Shown: piece after piece, positions 1 to 8,971 of the stretch
How the letters are laid out: each line of letters opens with the position of its first letter
How positions within the stretch are numbered: the first letter of the stretch is position 1
Assembly (NCBI RefSeq): GCF_000018545.1
Contig: NC_012587.1
Location: forward strand, 496,001 to 560,000
Source of the DNA: Sinorhizobium fredii NGR234
Lineage (GTDB): Bacteria > Pseudomonadota > Alphaproteobacteria > Rhizobiales > Rhizobiaceae
Direction of reading: 5' to 3'
DNA: 64,000 nucleotides
Notes under the pieces: model-generated
Seen by the model: only the letters and a program-made list of their open reading frames with translations
Told to the model about the DNA's origin: nothing
Databases searched by the model: none
Program-made: the position numbers and the translations under genes

Positions 1-1
1 G

Positions 2-706
2 GACGTCGGCTTCATTCTTTCCGGCGGCCGGCTGGTGACGATCCGCTACGCTGAGCCGCGCGTCTTCGGCCTCTTCAAGGCTGGTTTGCATCGGATTCCC
101 GGTGGTTGCCGGAACGGCGTGGTGATCCTGACCCGGCTGCTCGAAACGATCTCCGACCGGACTTCTGAAATTCTGGAGCAGGCCGTAGACAAGATCGACG
201 ACTTGTCGATCGAGGTGTTCGGCGACCGCGCTGCGGGCCGGCGCAGGCCGCCGCAACTGCTCGAAGCGCGCCTGCGCGATGTGGCGGGCTTTCACAGGCT
301 GGTGGCGAAGACGCGCGACAGCCTTGCTTCCCTGTCGAGGCTGCTCACCTTCCTCTACACCGTCCCGGAAGTGCAGGAGGACAAGTATAGTCGCGAGCTT
401 TGCCGCTCGATCTCCAGGGATATCCAATCGCTCTCTGAACACGCGGCCTTCATCTCCGGCAACATCACCTTCCTGCTCGATGCCTCGCTCGGTCTCATCA
501 ACGTCGAGCAGAACGCCATCATCAAGATCTTCTCGATCGCTTCCGTCGTACTGCTGCCGCCGACGCTGGTCGCGTCCGTCTATGGCATGAATTTCCGGGT
601 CATGCCGGAACTCGAATGGCAGTTCGGCTATCCCTGGGCGCTGGCGGCCATGGTGCTTTCGGCAATCATCCCGTTTTTCTTCTTTCGCTGGAAAGGCTGG
701 CTCTAG
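2..706 (+). CDS. CorA-family divalent cation transporter, C-terminal part
   Basis: The reading frame is open from the window edge, so the true start lies upstream and only the C-terminal ~234 residues are seen. The end has the CorA signature: a long helical region, then a first membrane segment ending in YGMNF (the GMN selectivity motif), a short loop and a second membrane segment ending in basic residues (RWKGWL). Family members are pentameric Mg2+/Co2+ or Zn2+ channels of the inner membrane. The substrate cannot be told from this part. It ends 15 bases before kup and may be cotranscribed with it. A second, complete CorA relative lies at 46.6-47.6 kb. Confidence 0.9.
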   Translation, partial: DVGFILSGGRLVTIRYAEPRVFGLFKAGLHRIPGGCRNGVVILTRLLETISDRTSEILEQAVDKIDDLSIEVFGDRAAGRRRPPQLLEARLRDVAGFHRLVAKTRDSLASLSRLLTFLYTVPEVQEDKYSRELCRSISRDIQSLSEHAAFISGNITFLLDASLGLINVEQNAIIKIFSIASVVLLPPTLVASVYGMNFRVMPELEWQFGYPWALAAMVLSAIIPFFFFRWKGWL

Positions 707-721
707 AAGCCTGTGCAACGC

Positions 722-2623
722 ATGTCTCAATCGTCTGCGCCTGCCGTGCATGGATCTGAAAATGCGCGCCGCCTGCTTGCCTTGGCGCTCGGGTCCATCG
801 GCGTCGTCTATGGCGACATCGGCACGAGCCCGCTCTACGCTTTTCGCGAAGCGCTGCGCCCGCTTGCGCATGACGGCGTGACGGATGTGGAGATCATCGG
901 CCTCATCTCGATGATGATCTGGTCGCTGACAATCATCGTGACGATCAAATACGTGCTCTTCCTGTTGCGGGCCGACAACCAGGGCGAGGGCGGGACGCTC
1001 TCGCTGCTGGCCCTGCTGATGAAGACGGCCAATGGCCACACATGGCTTCTGTTCTTCATGGGGGTCGCCGGAGCGGCTCTCTTCATCGGCGACGCGATGA
1101 TCACGCCGGCGCTCTCGGTTCTCTCTGCTGTCGAGGGCCTGAAGCTGGTGACGCCGGCGCTGTCGGACTATGTCGTCCCGATCGCGGTCGTCATCCTGCT
1201 GCTCCTGTTTGCCGTGCAATCGAAGGGGACCGCCGCCGTCTCCAATTTCTTCGGGCCGATCACGCTCGTCTGGTTCCTGGTCATGGGCGGCATCGGCCTC
1301 GTCCACATCGCCGACGATCTGTCGATCTTCTCCGCTTTCAACCCGTTCTACGCCGCAACCTTCCTGTTCAACGAAGGCTATGTCGGCGTCATCGTGTTGG
1401 GCGCCGTGTTCCTGACGGTGACCGGCGCCGAAGCGCTCTATGCCGACCTCGGCCATTTCGGCCGACGGCCGATCCAATGGGCCTGGTTCGTCATCGTCTT
1501 TCCGGCTCTCACCCTGAACTATCTCGGCCAGGGGGCCTTTATCCTCGAGCACCCCGAGGCGATGTCCGACCCTTTCTTCCTGATGTTCCCGAAGTGGGCG
1601 CTGCTTCCCGTCGTCATTCTGGCGACGGCGGCGACCATCATCGCCAGCCAGGCCGTCATCACCGGTGCTTTCTCGCTGACGCGCCAGGCGATCCATCTCG
1701 GCTTCCTGCCGCGCATGGCGATTTTCCACACGTCGGAGACCCATACGGGGCAGATCTACCTGCCGAACGTCAACACGCTGCTGATGTTCGGCGTCATGGC
1801 GCTGGTCTTCGTCTTCGGTTCTTCCGAAGCGCTCGCCACCGCCTACGGCATCTCGGTCACCGGTGCCATGGTGGTGACGACGTTGCTCGCTTTCGAGTTC
1901 CTGCGCGCGCGCTGGAACTGGTCGGCCTGGTGGGCCGCCGCCGCGCTGCTGCCGCTCCTGGCGCTGGAATTCGTCTTCCTCGGCGCTAACATGCTGAAGA
2001 TCCACGATGGCGGTTATGTGCCGATCCTGATCGCGGCGACCTTCATCATTGTCATGTGGACCTGGAAGCGCGGCACCCAGATCCTCCACGCCAAGACGCG
2101 TCACATCGACATTCCTTTGGCAAGCTTCATCAAGTCGATCGAACGCAAGAGCGAGCATGCGCCGGTCGCCGTGCCCGGTACGGCGATCTTCCTGACGAGC
2201 GACCCGGATTCGACGCCGGCCGCGCTGCTGCACAACATCAAGCACAACCACGTCCTGCACCAGCAGAACTTCATTCTGACGGTCCGCACCGCCAACACCC
2301 CGAAGGTGCCGAAGGAAGAGCGCGTCAGCGTCCGGCCGCTATCGGAACGCTTCACCCTGCTCGAGATGAAGTTCGGCTATATGGAGACCCAGAACGTCTC
2401 GCAGGCGCTCGGCCTCTTCCGCAAGTCGGGTCTGAAGTTCGATATCATGTCGACATCCTTCTATCTCGGCCGCCGCAAGCTCGTGCCCGATGCCCAGTCC
2501 GGCATGCCGCACTGGCAGGATCGCCTGTTCATCGCGCTCGCCAACGCCGCCATCGATCCCTCCGACTATTTCCGCCTGCCGACCAACCGCGTCGTCGAAC
2601 TCGGTTCCCACGTGATCATCTGA
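722..2623 (+). CDS. kup: Kup-type low-affinity potassium transporter
   Basis: This is a K+ uptake permease of the KUP/HAK/KT family (K+:H+ symport in the inner membrane). The protein of 633 residues is close to the family norm of about 620-640. The N-terminal family motif GDIGTSPLY is at residues 31-39. About twelve hydrophobic segments follow, then a soluble C-terminal domain of roughly 150 residues with the conserved ETQNV-type segment. A GTG nine bases upstream is in frame, but the ATG at 722 gives better spacing from the AGAAG at 706-710. A 9-bp AT-rich hairpin follows the stop. Rhizobia often carry several kup copies; which paralogue this is cannot be said from the window. Confidence 0.95.
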   Translation: MSQSSAPAVHGSENARRLLALALGSIGVVYGDIGTSPLYAFREALRPLAHDGVTDVEIIGLISMMIWSLTIIVTIKYVLFLLRADNQGEGGTLSLLALLMKTANGHTWLLFFMGVAGAALFIGDAMITPALSVLSAVEGLKLVTPALSDYVVPIAVVILLLLFAVQSKGTAAVSNFFGPITLVWFLVMGGIGLVHIADDLSIFSAFNPFYAATFLFNEGYVGVIVLGAVFLTVTGAEALYADLGHFGRRPIQWAWFVIVFPALTLNYLGQGAFILEHPEAMSDPFFLMFPKWALLPVVILATAATIIASQAVITGAFSLTRQAIHLGFLPRMAIFHTSETHTGQIYLPNVNTLLMFGVMALVFVFGSSEALATAYGISVTGAMVVTTLLAFEFLRARWNWSAWWAAAALLPLLALEFVFLGANMLKIHDGGYVPILIAATFIIVMWTWKRGTQILHAKTRHIDIPLASFIKSIERKSEHAPVAVPGTAIFLTSDPDSTPAALLHNIKHNHVLHQQNFILTVRTANTPKVPKEERVSVRPLSERFTLLEMKFGYMETQNVSQALGLFRKSGLKFDIMSTSFYLGRRKLVPDAQSGMPHWQDRLFIALANAAIDPSDYFRLPTNRVVELGSHVII

Positions 2624-2644
2624 CGAGCCTCGCCGGACTGCTCG

Positions 2645-2679
2645 GCATTAACCAAACATCAAGGTTAATGCTTCATTTT
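2645..2679 (+). terminator. Hairpin terminator after kup
   Basis: A perfect 9-bp inverted repeat GCATTAACC / GGTTAATGC is separated by 9 bases and followed by TTCATTTT, 22 bases after the kup stop. Its AT-rich stem is unusual for this GC-rich region, but position and T-rich tail fit intrinsic termination. Confidence 0.55.
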
Positions 2680-2812
2680 CGAGGCTAGAACGAAGCGATC
2701 CCGGCCAGCGGTCCAGACGCTTCAATTCTTTAGCATCCTGCATGGCATCTTCGGGCCGGCATCCCGCCGGCTTGCGAGAACGCGTGCGCGAGTAAGAGTT
2801 GCGTGGAGCGCT

Positions 2813-3988
2813 ATGGTGCGTAGGAAGTCGCGTCGCAAGTTTCGCATGTCCTTCTCGGCCTGGCGTGCCCCGGCGCTCATCGGCCTGGCCATTTTCCTCG
2901 GCTTTCCATCGGTGGCTGCCTATTCCGATCTCGCCACGTTTCTTTCCGGCATCAACCGCGGCGGAGAGCGTTGGCGCATGTATCTGACCCGGTCGCCGGC
3001 CGGATCGGTCCACGACGTCGACATGGTGTTTGCCGATCCGGTCACGACCGGCGGGCTCGACGGCGGGGCCGGCATGACGCTTTCCGACGGCAGGCGCGTG
3101 GCCCTGACCGCCGAAACGAAGCATCAAGGAGGAGCGCCCGATGAGGACCGCGTCACCCGCAAGCTGAAGAAAGGGCGCATCGTCGCCGTCAGCCCGGTCA
3201 CGCCGCCAAAGGATTTTAGTGCCGGCTCGATCCTCAAGCGCACGAGTTTCCTGATTGGGCCCGATTTCGATGGGGCCGACAAGATGGCCTTCGCCAAGCC
3301 GAAGATCAAAGGCAAGGAAATCGAGATCGCCACCGCCTTCTACCGCAGGACGCCGCCGAAGCCGGACCCGGGCGTTTCGCCGGTGCTCGCCAAGCTGGTG
3401 ACCAACCGCGAGGCCGATATCCTCGCAACCGCCTACGTCCGGCCGGAGCCGGACTATGCGCGTGAATCGCCGTTCGATTCGATTCTGCGCGAAGACAAGA
3501 CCGGCGGGCGCTTCATCCCGGATATCGCCCCCGACGATCATGCCTGGGCCGCGACCGCCTTGCCGGCGACGGTGTTCAGCAAGGAGGAGCAGACCTGCCT
3601 TGCCGAAGGCATCTACTTCGAGGCGAGGAGCGAGTCCGTGAAAGGCCAGGCGGCGGTCGCCCAGGTGATTCTCAACCGGGTGCGCAACCCGACCTATCCG
3701 AAGACGATCTGCGGCGTGGTCTATCAGAACAAGGCCTGGCGCAACCGCTGCCAGTTCTCGTTTGCCTGCGACATGATCCGCGATCTCATCTATTCGCGTT
3801 CGCATTGGAAGACGGCGAAGGAGGTCGCGATGGCCGTCACCGCCGGAAAGGTCTGGCTGCCGGAAGTCGGCTCGGCCACGCATTACCACGCCACCTATGT
3901 CAAGCCCGCCTGGGCGAAAACTATGAAGCGGGTTGGCCAGATCGGTCTGCACATCTTTTACAGGACCTATGGCGGCGGCTGGAGTTGA
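2813..3988 (+). CDS. SleB/CwlJ-type cell wall hydrolase, exported
   Basis: The 391-residue protein has a very basic N-terminus (RRKSRRKFR) and a hydrophobic stretch ending near AAYSD, read as a signal peptide or membrane anchor. The C-terminal ~130 residues, from about residue 260, match the Hydrolase_2 (SleB) domain: LAEGIYFEAR with the likely catalytic glutamate, then GQAAVAQVILNRVRNPTYP and CQFSFACD. Such enzymes are peptidoglycan lytic hydrolases of the periplasm. The middle part (residues 30-250) has no motif I recognise. A GGAG lies 5 bases before the ATG. The gene stands alone between kup and the ATP synthase operon. Confidence 0.88.
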   Translation: MVRRKSRRKFRMSFSAWRAPALIGLAIFLGFPSVAAYSDLATFLSGINRGGERWRMYLTRSPAGSVHDVDMVFADPVTTGGLDGGAGMTLSDGRRVALTAETKHQGGAPDEDRVTRKLKKGRIVAVSPVTPPKDFSAGSILKRTSFLIGPDFDGADKMAFAKPKIKGKEIEIATAFYRRTPPKPDPGVSPVLAKLVTNREADILATAYVRPEPDYARESPFDSILREDKTGGRFIPDIAPDDHAWAATALPATVFSKEEQTCLAEGIYFEARSESVKGQAAVAQVILNRVRNPTYPKTICGVVYQNKAWRNRCQFSFACDMIRDLIYSRSHWKTAKEVAMAVTAGKVWLPEVGSATHYHATYVKPAWAKTMKRVGQIGLHIFYRTYGGGWS

Positions 3989-4275
3989 TCGGCACCGCGA
4001 TTCCGCACAATGCGTGCCTGCACAGCGAAGCCAAGCTCCCATGAACGAGGACGATTACCGTTGCAGCTTTGTCGCAGGTGCTGCAAATTCCCATTAAGTA
4101 ATTGAAATTATGAAGAAATATTGTCCACCTTGAATGCCCCTGCATGCCTTGACTATGCGGGTGCCTAAAACTATGTTGCGCCCGACTTCAAATGAGGCCG
4201 AACCGTGGCTTGAGCACCGGCCGTTTGTATGACCGAGATCGCGTTCGACCGCGTGGGGCTGCAAAGGGGAGCCAT

Positions 4276-4635
4276 GTGACGGAGAAGCCGGAAGAAAGCC
4301 TGGAAGCGCGGCTGAAGCGCCTTGGCGAGGACATCGCGTCGAAGCGCGTGGATGTTTCGGACGAGGCCGAGGTTCGCAGTGCGGAGAGCCGCAAGGGCTA
4401 CGCAGCAGCGATGAAGCTCTCGAGTGAGTTCATCGCCGGCATCGTGGTCGGGGCGTTCCTGGGCTATCTTTTGGACCATTTTGCGGGTACAGGGCCGTGG
4501 GGCATGATCGTCCTCCTGCTTCTCGGTTTCTGTGCCGGCGTCTTGAACGTGTTGCGTTCTGCCGGTCTGGTGGCGACACCCGACCAGCGCGGAGGCAGCC
4601 CTGGGAATAGCAAGAAGGACGGTGACGGCGCCTGA
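4276..4635 (+). CDS. atpI: ATP synthase protein I
   Basis: This is the small membrane protein that opens the F0 operon and helps assemble the c-ring. The start chosen is GTG at 4276, since AAAGGGGAG lies 5 bases before it and the product (119 residues, V/M-TEKPEESLEARL) has normal family length; the longer frame from 4192 has no such site. The N-terminal half is charged and helical. Two membrane segments follow (around SEFIAGIVVGAFLGYLLDH and GMIVLLLLGFCAGVLNV). The stop is 60 bases before atpB. The operon order I-a-c-b'-b, without F1 genes, is the usual alphaproteobacterial arrangement. Confidence 0.9.
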   Translation: MTEKPEESLEARLKRLGEDIASKRVDVSDEAEVRSAESRKGYAAAMKLSSEFIAGIVVGAFLGYLLDHFAGTGPWGMIVLLLLGFCAGVLNVLRSAGLVATPDQRGGSPGNSKKDGDGA

Positions 4636-4695
4636 GGCGTCGTCCGTAAGAACACGGTTTCCGCTTGCGGGCGGGCAGAACGAAAGAGAAGCGCG

Positions 4696-5448
4696 GTGTC
4701 AAACGATCCGACCCACCAGTTCCTGGTCAATAAGATTGTCCCGATCGAGATTGGCGGAATTGACTTTTCCTTCACCAATGCGTCGCTGTTCATGGTGGCG
4801 ACCGTCGGTGTTGCCGCGGGCTTTCTTTACCTGACGACCTCTCAGCGCGGCGTCATCCCGACTCGCATGCAGTCGGTCTCAGAAGTGTCCTACGAGTTCA
4901 TCGCCTCGATGCTTCGCGAAGGGGCGGGCAGCCACGGGATGAAGTTCTTTCCGATGGTCTTCTCGCTGTTCATGTTCATCCTGACGGCGAACCTGCTCGG
5001 CATGTTCCCGTATTTCTTCACCGTCACCAGCCAGATCATCGTGACCTTCGCGCTCGCGGTCTTCGTGATCGGCACGGTCATTCTCTATGGCTTCTACAAG
5101 CACGGGTTCGGCTTCCTGAAGCTGTTCGTGCCGCATGGCGTGCCGGGCGCGCTGCTGCCGCTGGTGGTGTCGATCGAAGTCATTTCGTTCCTCTCCCGTC
5201 CGATCAGCCTCTCGGTCCGTCTCTTCGCCAACATGCTGGCCGGCCACATCACGCTGAAGGTCTTCGCAGGCTTCGTCGCTTCGCTCAGCGCTTTTGGTGC
5301 GCTCGGCATCGGCGGCGCGATCCTGCCGCTCATCATGACCGTCGCTCTTACCGGTCTTGAATTCCTGGTCGCCTTCCTCCAGGCCTATGTCTTTGCAGTT
5401 CTGACCTGCATGTATCTCAACGACGCCGTCCATCCGGGAAGCCACTAA
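4696..5448 (+). CDS. atpB: ATP synthase F0 subunit a
   Basis: Subunit a forms the proton half-channels against the c-ring in the inner membrane. It has 250 residues and five to six hydrophobic segments. The essential arginine is Arg175 in [13 protein letters not shown], and the C-terminal helix carries the conserved [14 protein letters not shown] motif. The start is GTG at 4696 (product S-N-D-P-T-H-Q), preceded by AGAGAAG. The gene lies second in the F0 operon. A 12-bp hairpin follows its stop and separates it from atpE. Confidence 0.97.
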   Translation: MSNDPTHQFLVNKIVPIEIGGIDFSFTNASLFMVATVGVAAGFLYLTTSQRGVIPTRMQSVSEVSYEFIASMLREGAGSHGMKFFPMVFSLFMFILTANLLGMFPYFFTVTSQIIVTFALAVFVIGTVILYGFYKHGFGFLKLFVPHGVPGALLPLVVSIEVISFLSRPISLSVRLFANMLAGHITLKVFAGFVASLSAFGALGIGGAILPLIMTVALTGLEFLVAFLQAYVFAVLTCMYLNDAVHPGSH

Positions 5449-5463
5449 GGAATACAGTCGCTT

Positions 5464-5492
5464 GCTTCCGGTCGGCTGAAGCCGCCGGAGGC
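5464..5492 (+). other. Intercistronic hairpin between atpB and atpE
   Basis: Bases 5464-5476 pair with 5481-5492 around a TGAA loop: 12 pairs (one G-U) with a single bulged T at 5472. No T-run follows, so it does not look like an intrinsic terminator. Position just upstream of the c-subunit gene suggests an RNA-processing or stabilising element. Confidence 0.6.
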
Positions 5493-5532
5493 ACAAATCC
5501 AAGCCGCAACACCATTTCGAAGGAGTTCAATC

Positions 5533-5760
5533 ATGGAAGCGGAAGCAGCAAAGTTCATCGGCGCAGGTCTTGCATGCCTTGGTATGGCCGGCACGGCTCT
5601 CGGCCTCGGCAACATCTTCGGCAGCTACCTCTCCGGCGCTCTGCGCAATCCGTCGGCTGCTGACGGCCAGTTCGGCCGCCTCGTATTCGGCTTCGCCGTT
5701 ACGGAAGCTCTGGGCATCTTCTCGCTGCTCGTAGCCCTGCTCCTCCTTTTCGCCGTCTAA
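5533..5760 (+). CDS. atpE: ATP synthase F0 subunit c
   Basis: This is the proteolipid of the proton-driven rotor ring. It has 75 residues, two membrane helices and a short polar loop ([10 protein letters not shown]). The ion-binding carboxylate is Glu58 in [10 protein letters not shown], so the motor is H+-driven (no Na+-type motif is seen). The N-terminal helix has the glycine-rich [14 protein letters not shown] segment. A strong AAGGAG lies 9 bases before the ATG. The gene is bracketed by two strong hairpins, which fits the need for far more c than a, b or b' per complex. Confidence 0.97.
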   Translation: MEAEAAKFIGAGLACLGMAGTALGLGNIFGSYLSGALRNPSAADGQFGRLVFGFAVTEALGIFSLLVALLLLFAV

Positions 5761-5775
5761 TAGCGGTGGAAGTTT

Positions 5776-5803
5776 CGGCCGCGATCCCCTGGGATCGCGG
5801 CCG
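5776..5803 (+). other. Perfect 13-bp hairpin between atpE and atpF'
   Basis: CGGCCGCGATCCC at 5776-5788 is the exact reverse complement of bases 5791-5803, with two bases between. The next bases (CGCATATTC) hold no T-run. It begins 16 bases after the atpE stop and 33 bases before the next start. It probably protects the atpE 3' end or attenuates transcription into the b' and b genes. Confidence 0.65.
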
Positions 5804-5835
5804 CGCATATTCTTGAGTGCGCCTTGGAGGTGAGC

Positions 5836-6453
5836 ATGTTTGTGACCGCGGCCTATGCCCAGCAGTCAACCACCACTGAAGGCGCCGAAGCACACGATGC
5901 CCCTGCGGCCGGTGAGGTGCACACCGAAACGGGTGTGGCCCACGAAGCCGAGCACGGTTCCGGCGTGTTCCCGCCCTTCGATTCGTCCCATTTCGCGTCG
6001 CAGCTGCTTTGGCTGGCGATCACCTTCGGGCTTTTCTATCTCTTGATGTCGAAGGTCATCATTCCGCGCATCGGCGGGATTCTCGAAAAGCGCCATGACC
6101 GGATCGCCCAGGATCTCGATGAAGCCTCCCGCCTCAAGGGCGAGGCCGATGCTGCGATCGCTTCCTACGAGCAGGAACTGGCGAACGCCAGAGCCAAGGG
6201 TCACTCGATCGCAGATACGGCTCGCGAAGAGGCCAAGAGCAAGGCCACTGCCGACCGCGCTGCCGTCGAAGCCGAGCTCACTAAGAAGATCACCGCTGCC
6301 GAAACGCGCATCGCCGATATCAAATCCAAGGCACTTGCCGATGTCGGCGCGATCGCCGAGGAGACGGCGACGGCCGTCGTCAAGCAATTGATCGGCGGAA
6401 ACGTCACCAAGACCGAGATCGCCGCGGCGGTCAAGGCTTCGGCAGGCAACTGA
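5836..6453 (+). CDS. atpF': ATP synthase F0 subunit b'
   Basis: One of two divergent stator-stalk subunits; alphaproteobacteria and cyanobacteria use a b/b' pair rather than a b homodimer. The start is ATG at 5836, because GGAGGT at 5826-5831 is ideally placed; the upstream in-frame TTG would overlap that site. The product has 205 residues: an acidic N-terminus of about 45 residues, one membrane segment ([18 protein letters not shown]), then a long Ala/Glu/Lys-rich coiled coil that binds F1 through subunit delta. It lies 13 bases before atpF. Confidence 0.93.
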   Translation: MFVTAAYAQQSTTTEGAEAHDAPAAGEVHTETGVAHEAEHGSGVFPPFDSSHFASQLLWLAITFGLFYLLMSKVIIPRIGGILEKRHDRIAQDLDEASRLKGEADAAIASYEQELANARAKGHSIADTAREEAKSKATADRAAVEAELTKKITAAETRIADIKSKALADVGAIAEETATAVVKQLIGGNVTKTEIAAAVKASAGN

Positions 6454-6466
6454 GGAGCAAGGAACA

Positions 6467-6952
6467 ATGGCACTTGATGCGACTTTCTACGCCCTTGTCG
6501 GCCTGATCCTATTCCTCGCGCTCATCGCCTATCTCAAGGTGCCGGGCAAGATCGCCGAAGCGCTCGACGCGCGCGCCGACAAGATCGGCAATGAGCTGGC
6601 GGAAGCCAAGCGTCTGCGCGAAGAGGCCCAGAGCCTGGTTGCCGAGTACCAGCGCAAGCGCAAGGATGCCGAGGCCGAAGCCGCCAACATCGTCGCCGCC
6701 GCCCAGCGCGAGGCGGAGATGCTGACAGCGGAAGCCAAGCAGAAGACCGAGGACTACGTGGCCCGCCGCACGGCGCTTTCCGAACAGAAGATCAAGCAGG
6801 CCGAGAGCGACGCGATCAACGCGGTCCGCACGGCGGCTGTTGATCTCGCGATCAGCGCGGCGGAAAAAGTGCTTGCGACAAAAGCCGACGCCACCGCTCA
6901 GGAAACGCTGTTCAAGCAGGCTCTTGGCGAAGTCAAGGGGCGCCTTAACTAG
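6467..6952 (+). CDS. atpF: ATP synthase F0 subunit b
   Basis: Second stator-stalk subunit, of 161 residues. A short N-terminus leads into one membrane helix (FYALVGLILFLALIAYL), then KVPGKIAEALDARADKI and a coiled coil to the end, the standard build of bacterial subunit b. The membrane helix starts directly at the N-terminus, unlike b', which has a long acidic leader. AGGAG precedes the ATG by 9 bases. It is the last gene of the F0 operon, closed by a clear terminator. Confidence 0.95.
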   Translation: MALDATFYALVGLILFLALIAYLKVPGKIAEALDARADKIGNELAEAKRLREEAQSLVAEYQRKRKDAEAEAANIVAAAQREAEMLTAEAKQKTEDYVARRTALSEQKIKQAESDAINAVRTAAVDLAISAAEKVLATKADATAQETLFKQALGEVKGRLN

Positions 6953-6981
6953 GCTCCAGTACGATTATCGATGAAGTTGAG

Positions 6982-7008
6982 AGCCCCGCCGTCGACGCGG
7001 GGCTTTTC
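6982..7008 (+). terminator. Intrinsic terminator of the F0 operon
   Basis: AGCCCCGC at 6982-6989 pairs with GCGGGGCT at 6997-7004, followed by TTTTC. It lies 29 bases after the atpF stop. Confidence 0.85.
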
Positions 7009-7182
7009 TATTGGGGGTGTTCAAGCAACTGTCCGTAAGCTGCCTGCTCTGGGGAGAAAGCCGACGCTCGACGGCAGCAGGAACGTATTTTCTGTGCTGG
7101 CGTTGAACTGACGGCGAGCATGGGGTGTCGGAATCTCGTTTAGCCAGTCGTCTTCGAGACAGGCAAGCTATGGAGAGCAACG

Positions 7183-7833
7183 ATGGCTATTACAATTACC
7201 GCCTTTGAACGGTCGCCCGATGGCGGCAAGGGTCTGGCGCGTGACATGCGCGTTCGCTGGGCGCTCGAAGAAGTGGGCCAGCCTTACGACGTTCGTCTTC
7301 TGTCGTTCAAAGCGATGAAGGAACCCGCGCATCGTGCGCTTCAGCCTTTCGGGCAGATTCCCACCTACGAAGAGGGGGATCTCGCCCTGTTCGAGTCGGG
7401 GGCGATCGTGCTCCATATCGCGGAGCGCCACGCGGGCCTGTTGCCAGGCAATGCGAATGCCCGGGCGCGGGCGATCGCCTGGATGTTTGCGGCGCTCAAC
7501 ACGGTGGAGCCGCCGATCTTCGACCGCGCCCTCGCCAGGATCCTCGAGCGCGACGAGCCTTGGTACGATCAGCGCCTAGGTGTCCTTGAGGACAGCATCC
7601 GCAAACGGCTGAGCGACCTTTCCAGTCGGCTTGGCGTTGCCGACTGGCTCGATGGTGCGTTCAGCGCCGGTGACCTGCTGATGGTGACGGTGCTGCTCAG
7701 GCTGAAAGGATCGGGTATGCTGGACGAATTTCCGAACCTCTCTGCCTATGTCGCCCGCGGCGAAGCGCGACCTGCATACAAGCGTGCTTTCGACGCTCAA
7801 TTGGCGGTGTTCACCGCCGCATCGACCGGCTGA
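7183..7833 (+). CDS. Glutathione S-transferase family protein
   Basis: The 216-residue protein has the size and two-part build of soluble GSTs. The N-terminal thioredoxin-like part carries RVRWALEEVGQPYDVRLL, then the cis-proline region FGQIPTYEEGDLALFESGAI with the Glu-Ser pair that holds the glutathione glutamyl group. An all-helical C-terminal domain follows. The class and substrate cannot be assigned. No catalytic Cys/Ser/Tyr is obvious at the usual N-terminal spot: the segment reads FERSPDGGKGLARD. GGAGA lies 6 bases before the ATG. It is separated from the ATP synthase operon by a terminator, so it is probably transcribed on its own. Confidence 0.85.
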   Translation: MAITITAFERSPDGGKGLARDMRVRWALEEVGQPYDVRLLSFKAMKEPAHRALQPFGQIPTYEEGDLALFESGAIVLHIAERHAGLLPGNANARARAIAWMFAALNTVEPPIFDRALARILERDEPWYDQRLGVLEDSIRKRLSDLSSRLGVADWLDGAFSAGDLLMVTVLLRLKGSGMLDEFPNLSAYVARGEARPAYKRAFDAQLAVFTAASTG

Positions 7834-8094
7834 CAAAGGTCCGCCCCGGGCTCAAAGCGACCGGCAGCCTGGTTCTCAGGCTGGCGCAGCTCTTCGGACA
7901 GGTCACCGAGCATATTGTGGTCGATCCCCGTAGTCGTCCTGCTTCTCTTCGAAGTCGGCACTGAGGCGCGGACATGTCGACCGCACCTTTCCAGCATGGC
8001 GCCGAGTCAAGAATAACGATGCCGCGTCAAGGTGTGCAGGGGCAGTCGATCTGATGAGATCTGCATCGCCAGGGAGCGATGCCGATCGCCGTCA

Positions 8095-8790
8095 TCAGTT
8101 GGGGTCGATCGGTCCGGTGCTGACCGCAAGCGGCTGCTCTTGAGCCTCCCGAAAGGGACGGAAGCTCATGCGATGCAACGAACATGGTCCGTGGCTGTCG
8201 ATGGCGCTGCGGTGCCTGACGGTGGCATAGCCGGCGTGAAGCGCAAAGCCATAGGCGGGGAAGGTGGCGTCGGCCCGGGCCATCATGCGGTCGCGCGTGA
8301 CCTTCGCCACGATGGAGGCCGCGGCGATCGATACGGAACGGGAATCTCCCTTGACGATCGCCTTCGCATGGCAAGGGAGACCCTGCGGAACGTCGCGGCC
8401 GTCGATGAGGGCGAAGCGCGCCGCGATGGACAGACCGTCGATGGCGCGGCGCATGGCGTCGAGGCTGGCCTTGAGGATGTCGGTCGCGTCGATATGTGCG
8501 GCCGAGGAGGAAGCGATCGACACCGTCGCCGTCGCCATGATCTCGGTAAACAGCGCCTCGCGCTGTTCGGCTGTCAGGAGCTTGCTGTCGTTGAGGCCAC
8601 CAGGCACCGCATCGGGATCAAGGATAACCGCTGCCGCGACCACCGGACCGGCAAGCGGACCACGGCCGGCCTCGTCGGCACCCGCGACCGGCCAAAAACC
8701 ATCCCGCTTCGCGGTGATTTCGAAGCTGAAGTCCGGAAGGACCGGCTCGAGTTGAAAAAGCGGGGAATCGGGCGACTTGCGACGTGACAT
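8095..8790 (-). CDS. rnhB: Ribonuclease HII
   Basis: This enzyme cleaves the RNA strand of RNA-DNA hybrids and removes single ribonucleotides from DNA. The family signature [19 protein letters not shown] at about residue 38 holds the first catalytic Asp and Glu. LIDGRD and [13 protein letters not shown] near the end match the other conserved blocks. The length of 231 residues is normal. The 5' neighbour on the same strand is the radical SAM gene, 181 bases away, so it may have its own promoter. The 261 bases between this gene and the GST gene hold nothing I can assign. Confidence 0.95.
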   Translation of the reverse strand: MSRRKSPDSPLFQLEPVLPDFSFEITAKRDGFWPVAGADEAGRGPLAGPVVAAAVILDPDAVPGGLNDSKLLTAEQREALFTEIMATATVSIASSSAAHIDATDILKASLDAMRRAIDGLSIAARFALIDGRDVPQGLPCHAKAIVKGDSRSVSIAAASIVAKVTRDRMMARADATFPAYGFALHAGYATVRHRSAIDSHGPCSLHRMSFRPFREAQEQPLAVSTGPIDPN

Positions 8791-8971
8791 GCGGGGGACC
8801 CTCGCATATTCGCCCGATTCCCTTCAAGCCCCCCGGTACGTGTGCGGCGGTAAACCGGGAGGAAAGCCAGCGCCATCCTGAGGCAAGGAGGCGCCGGAAC
8901 TTTGATTTGGGTGAAACCGTCCTTGAGACAGCGTCCCCGAAGCACGCGTCCGTGCGGGTGCTGGCGCCCTC

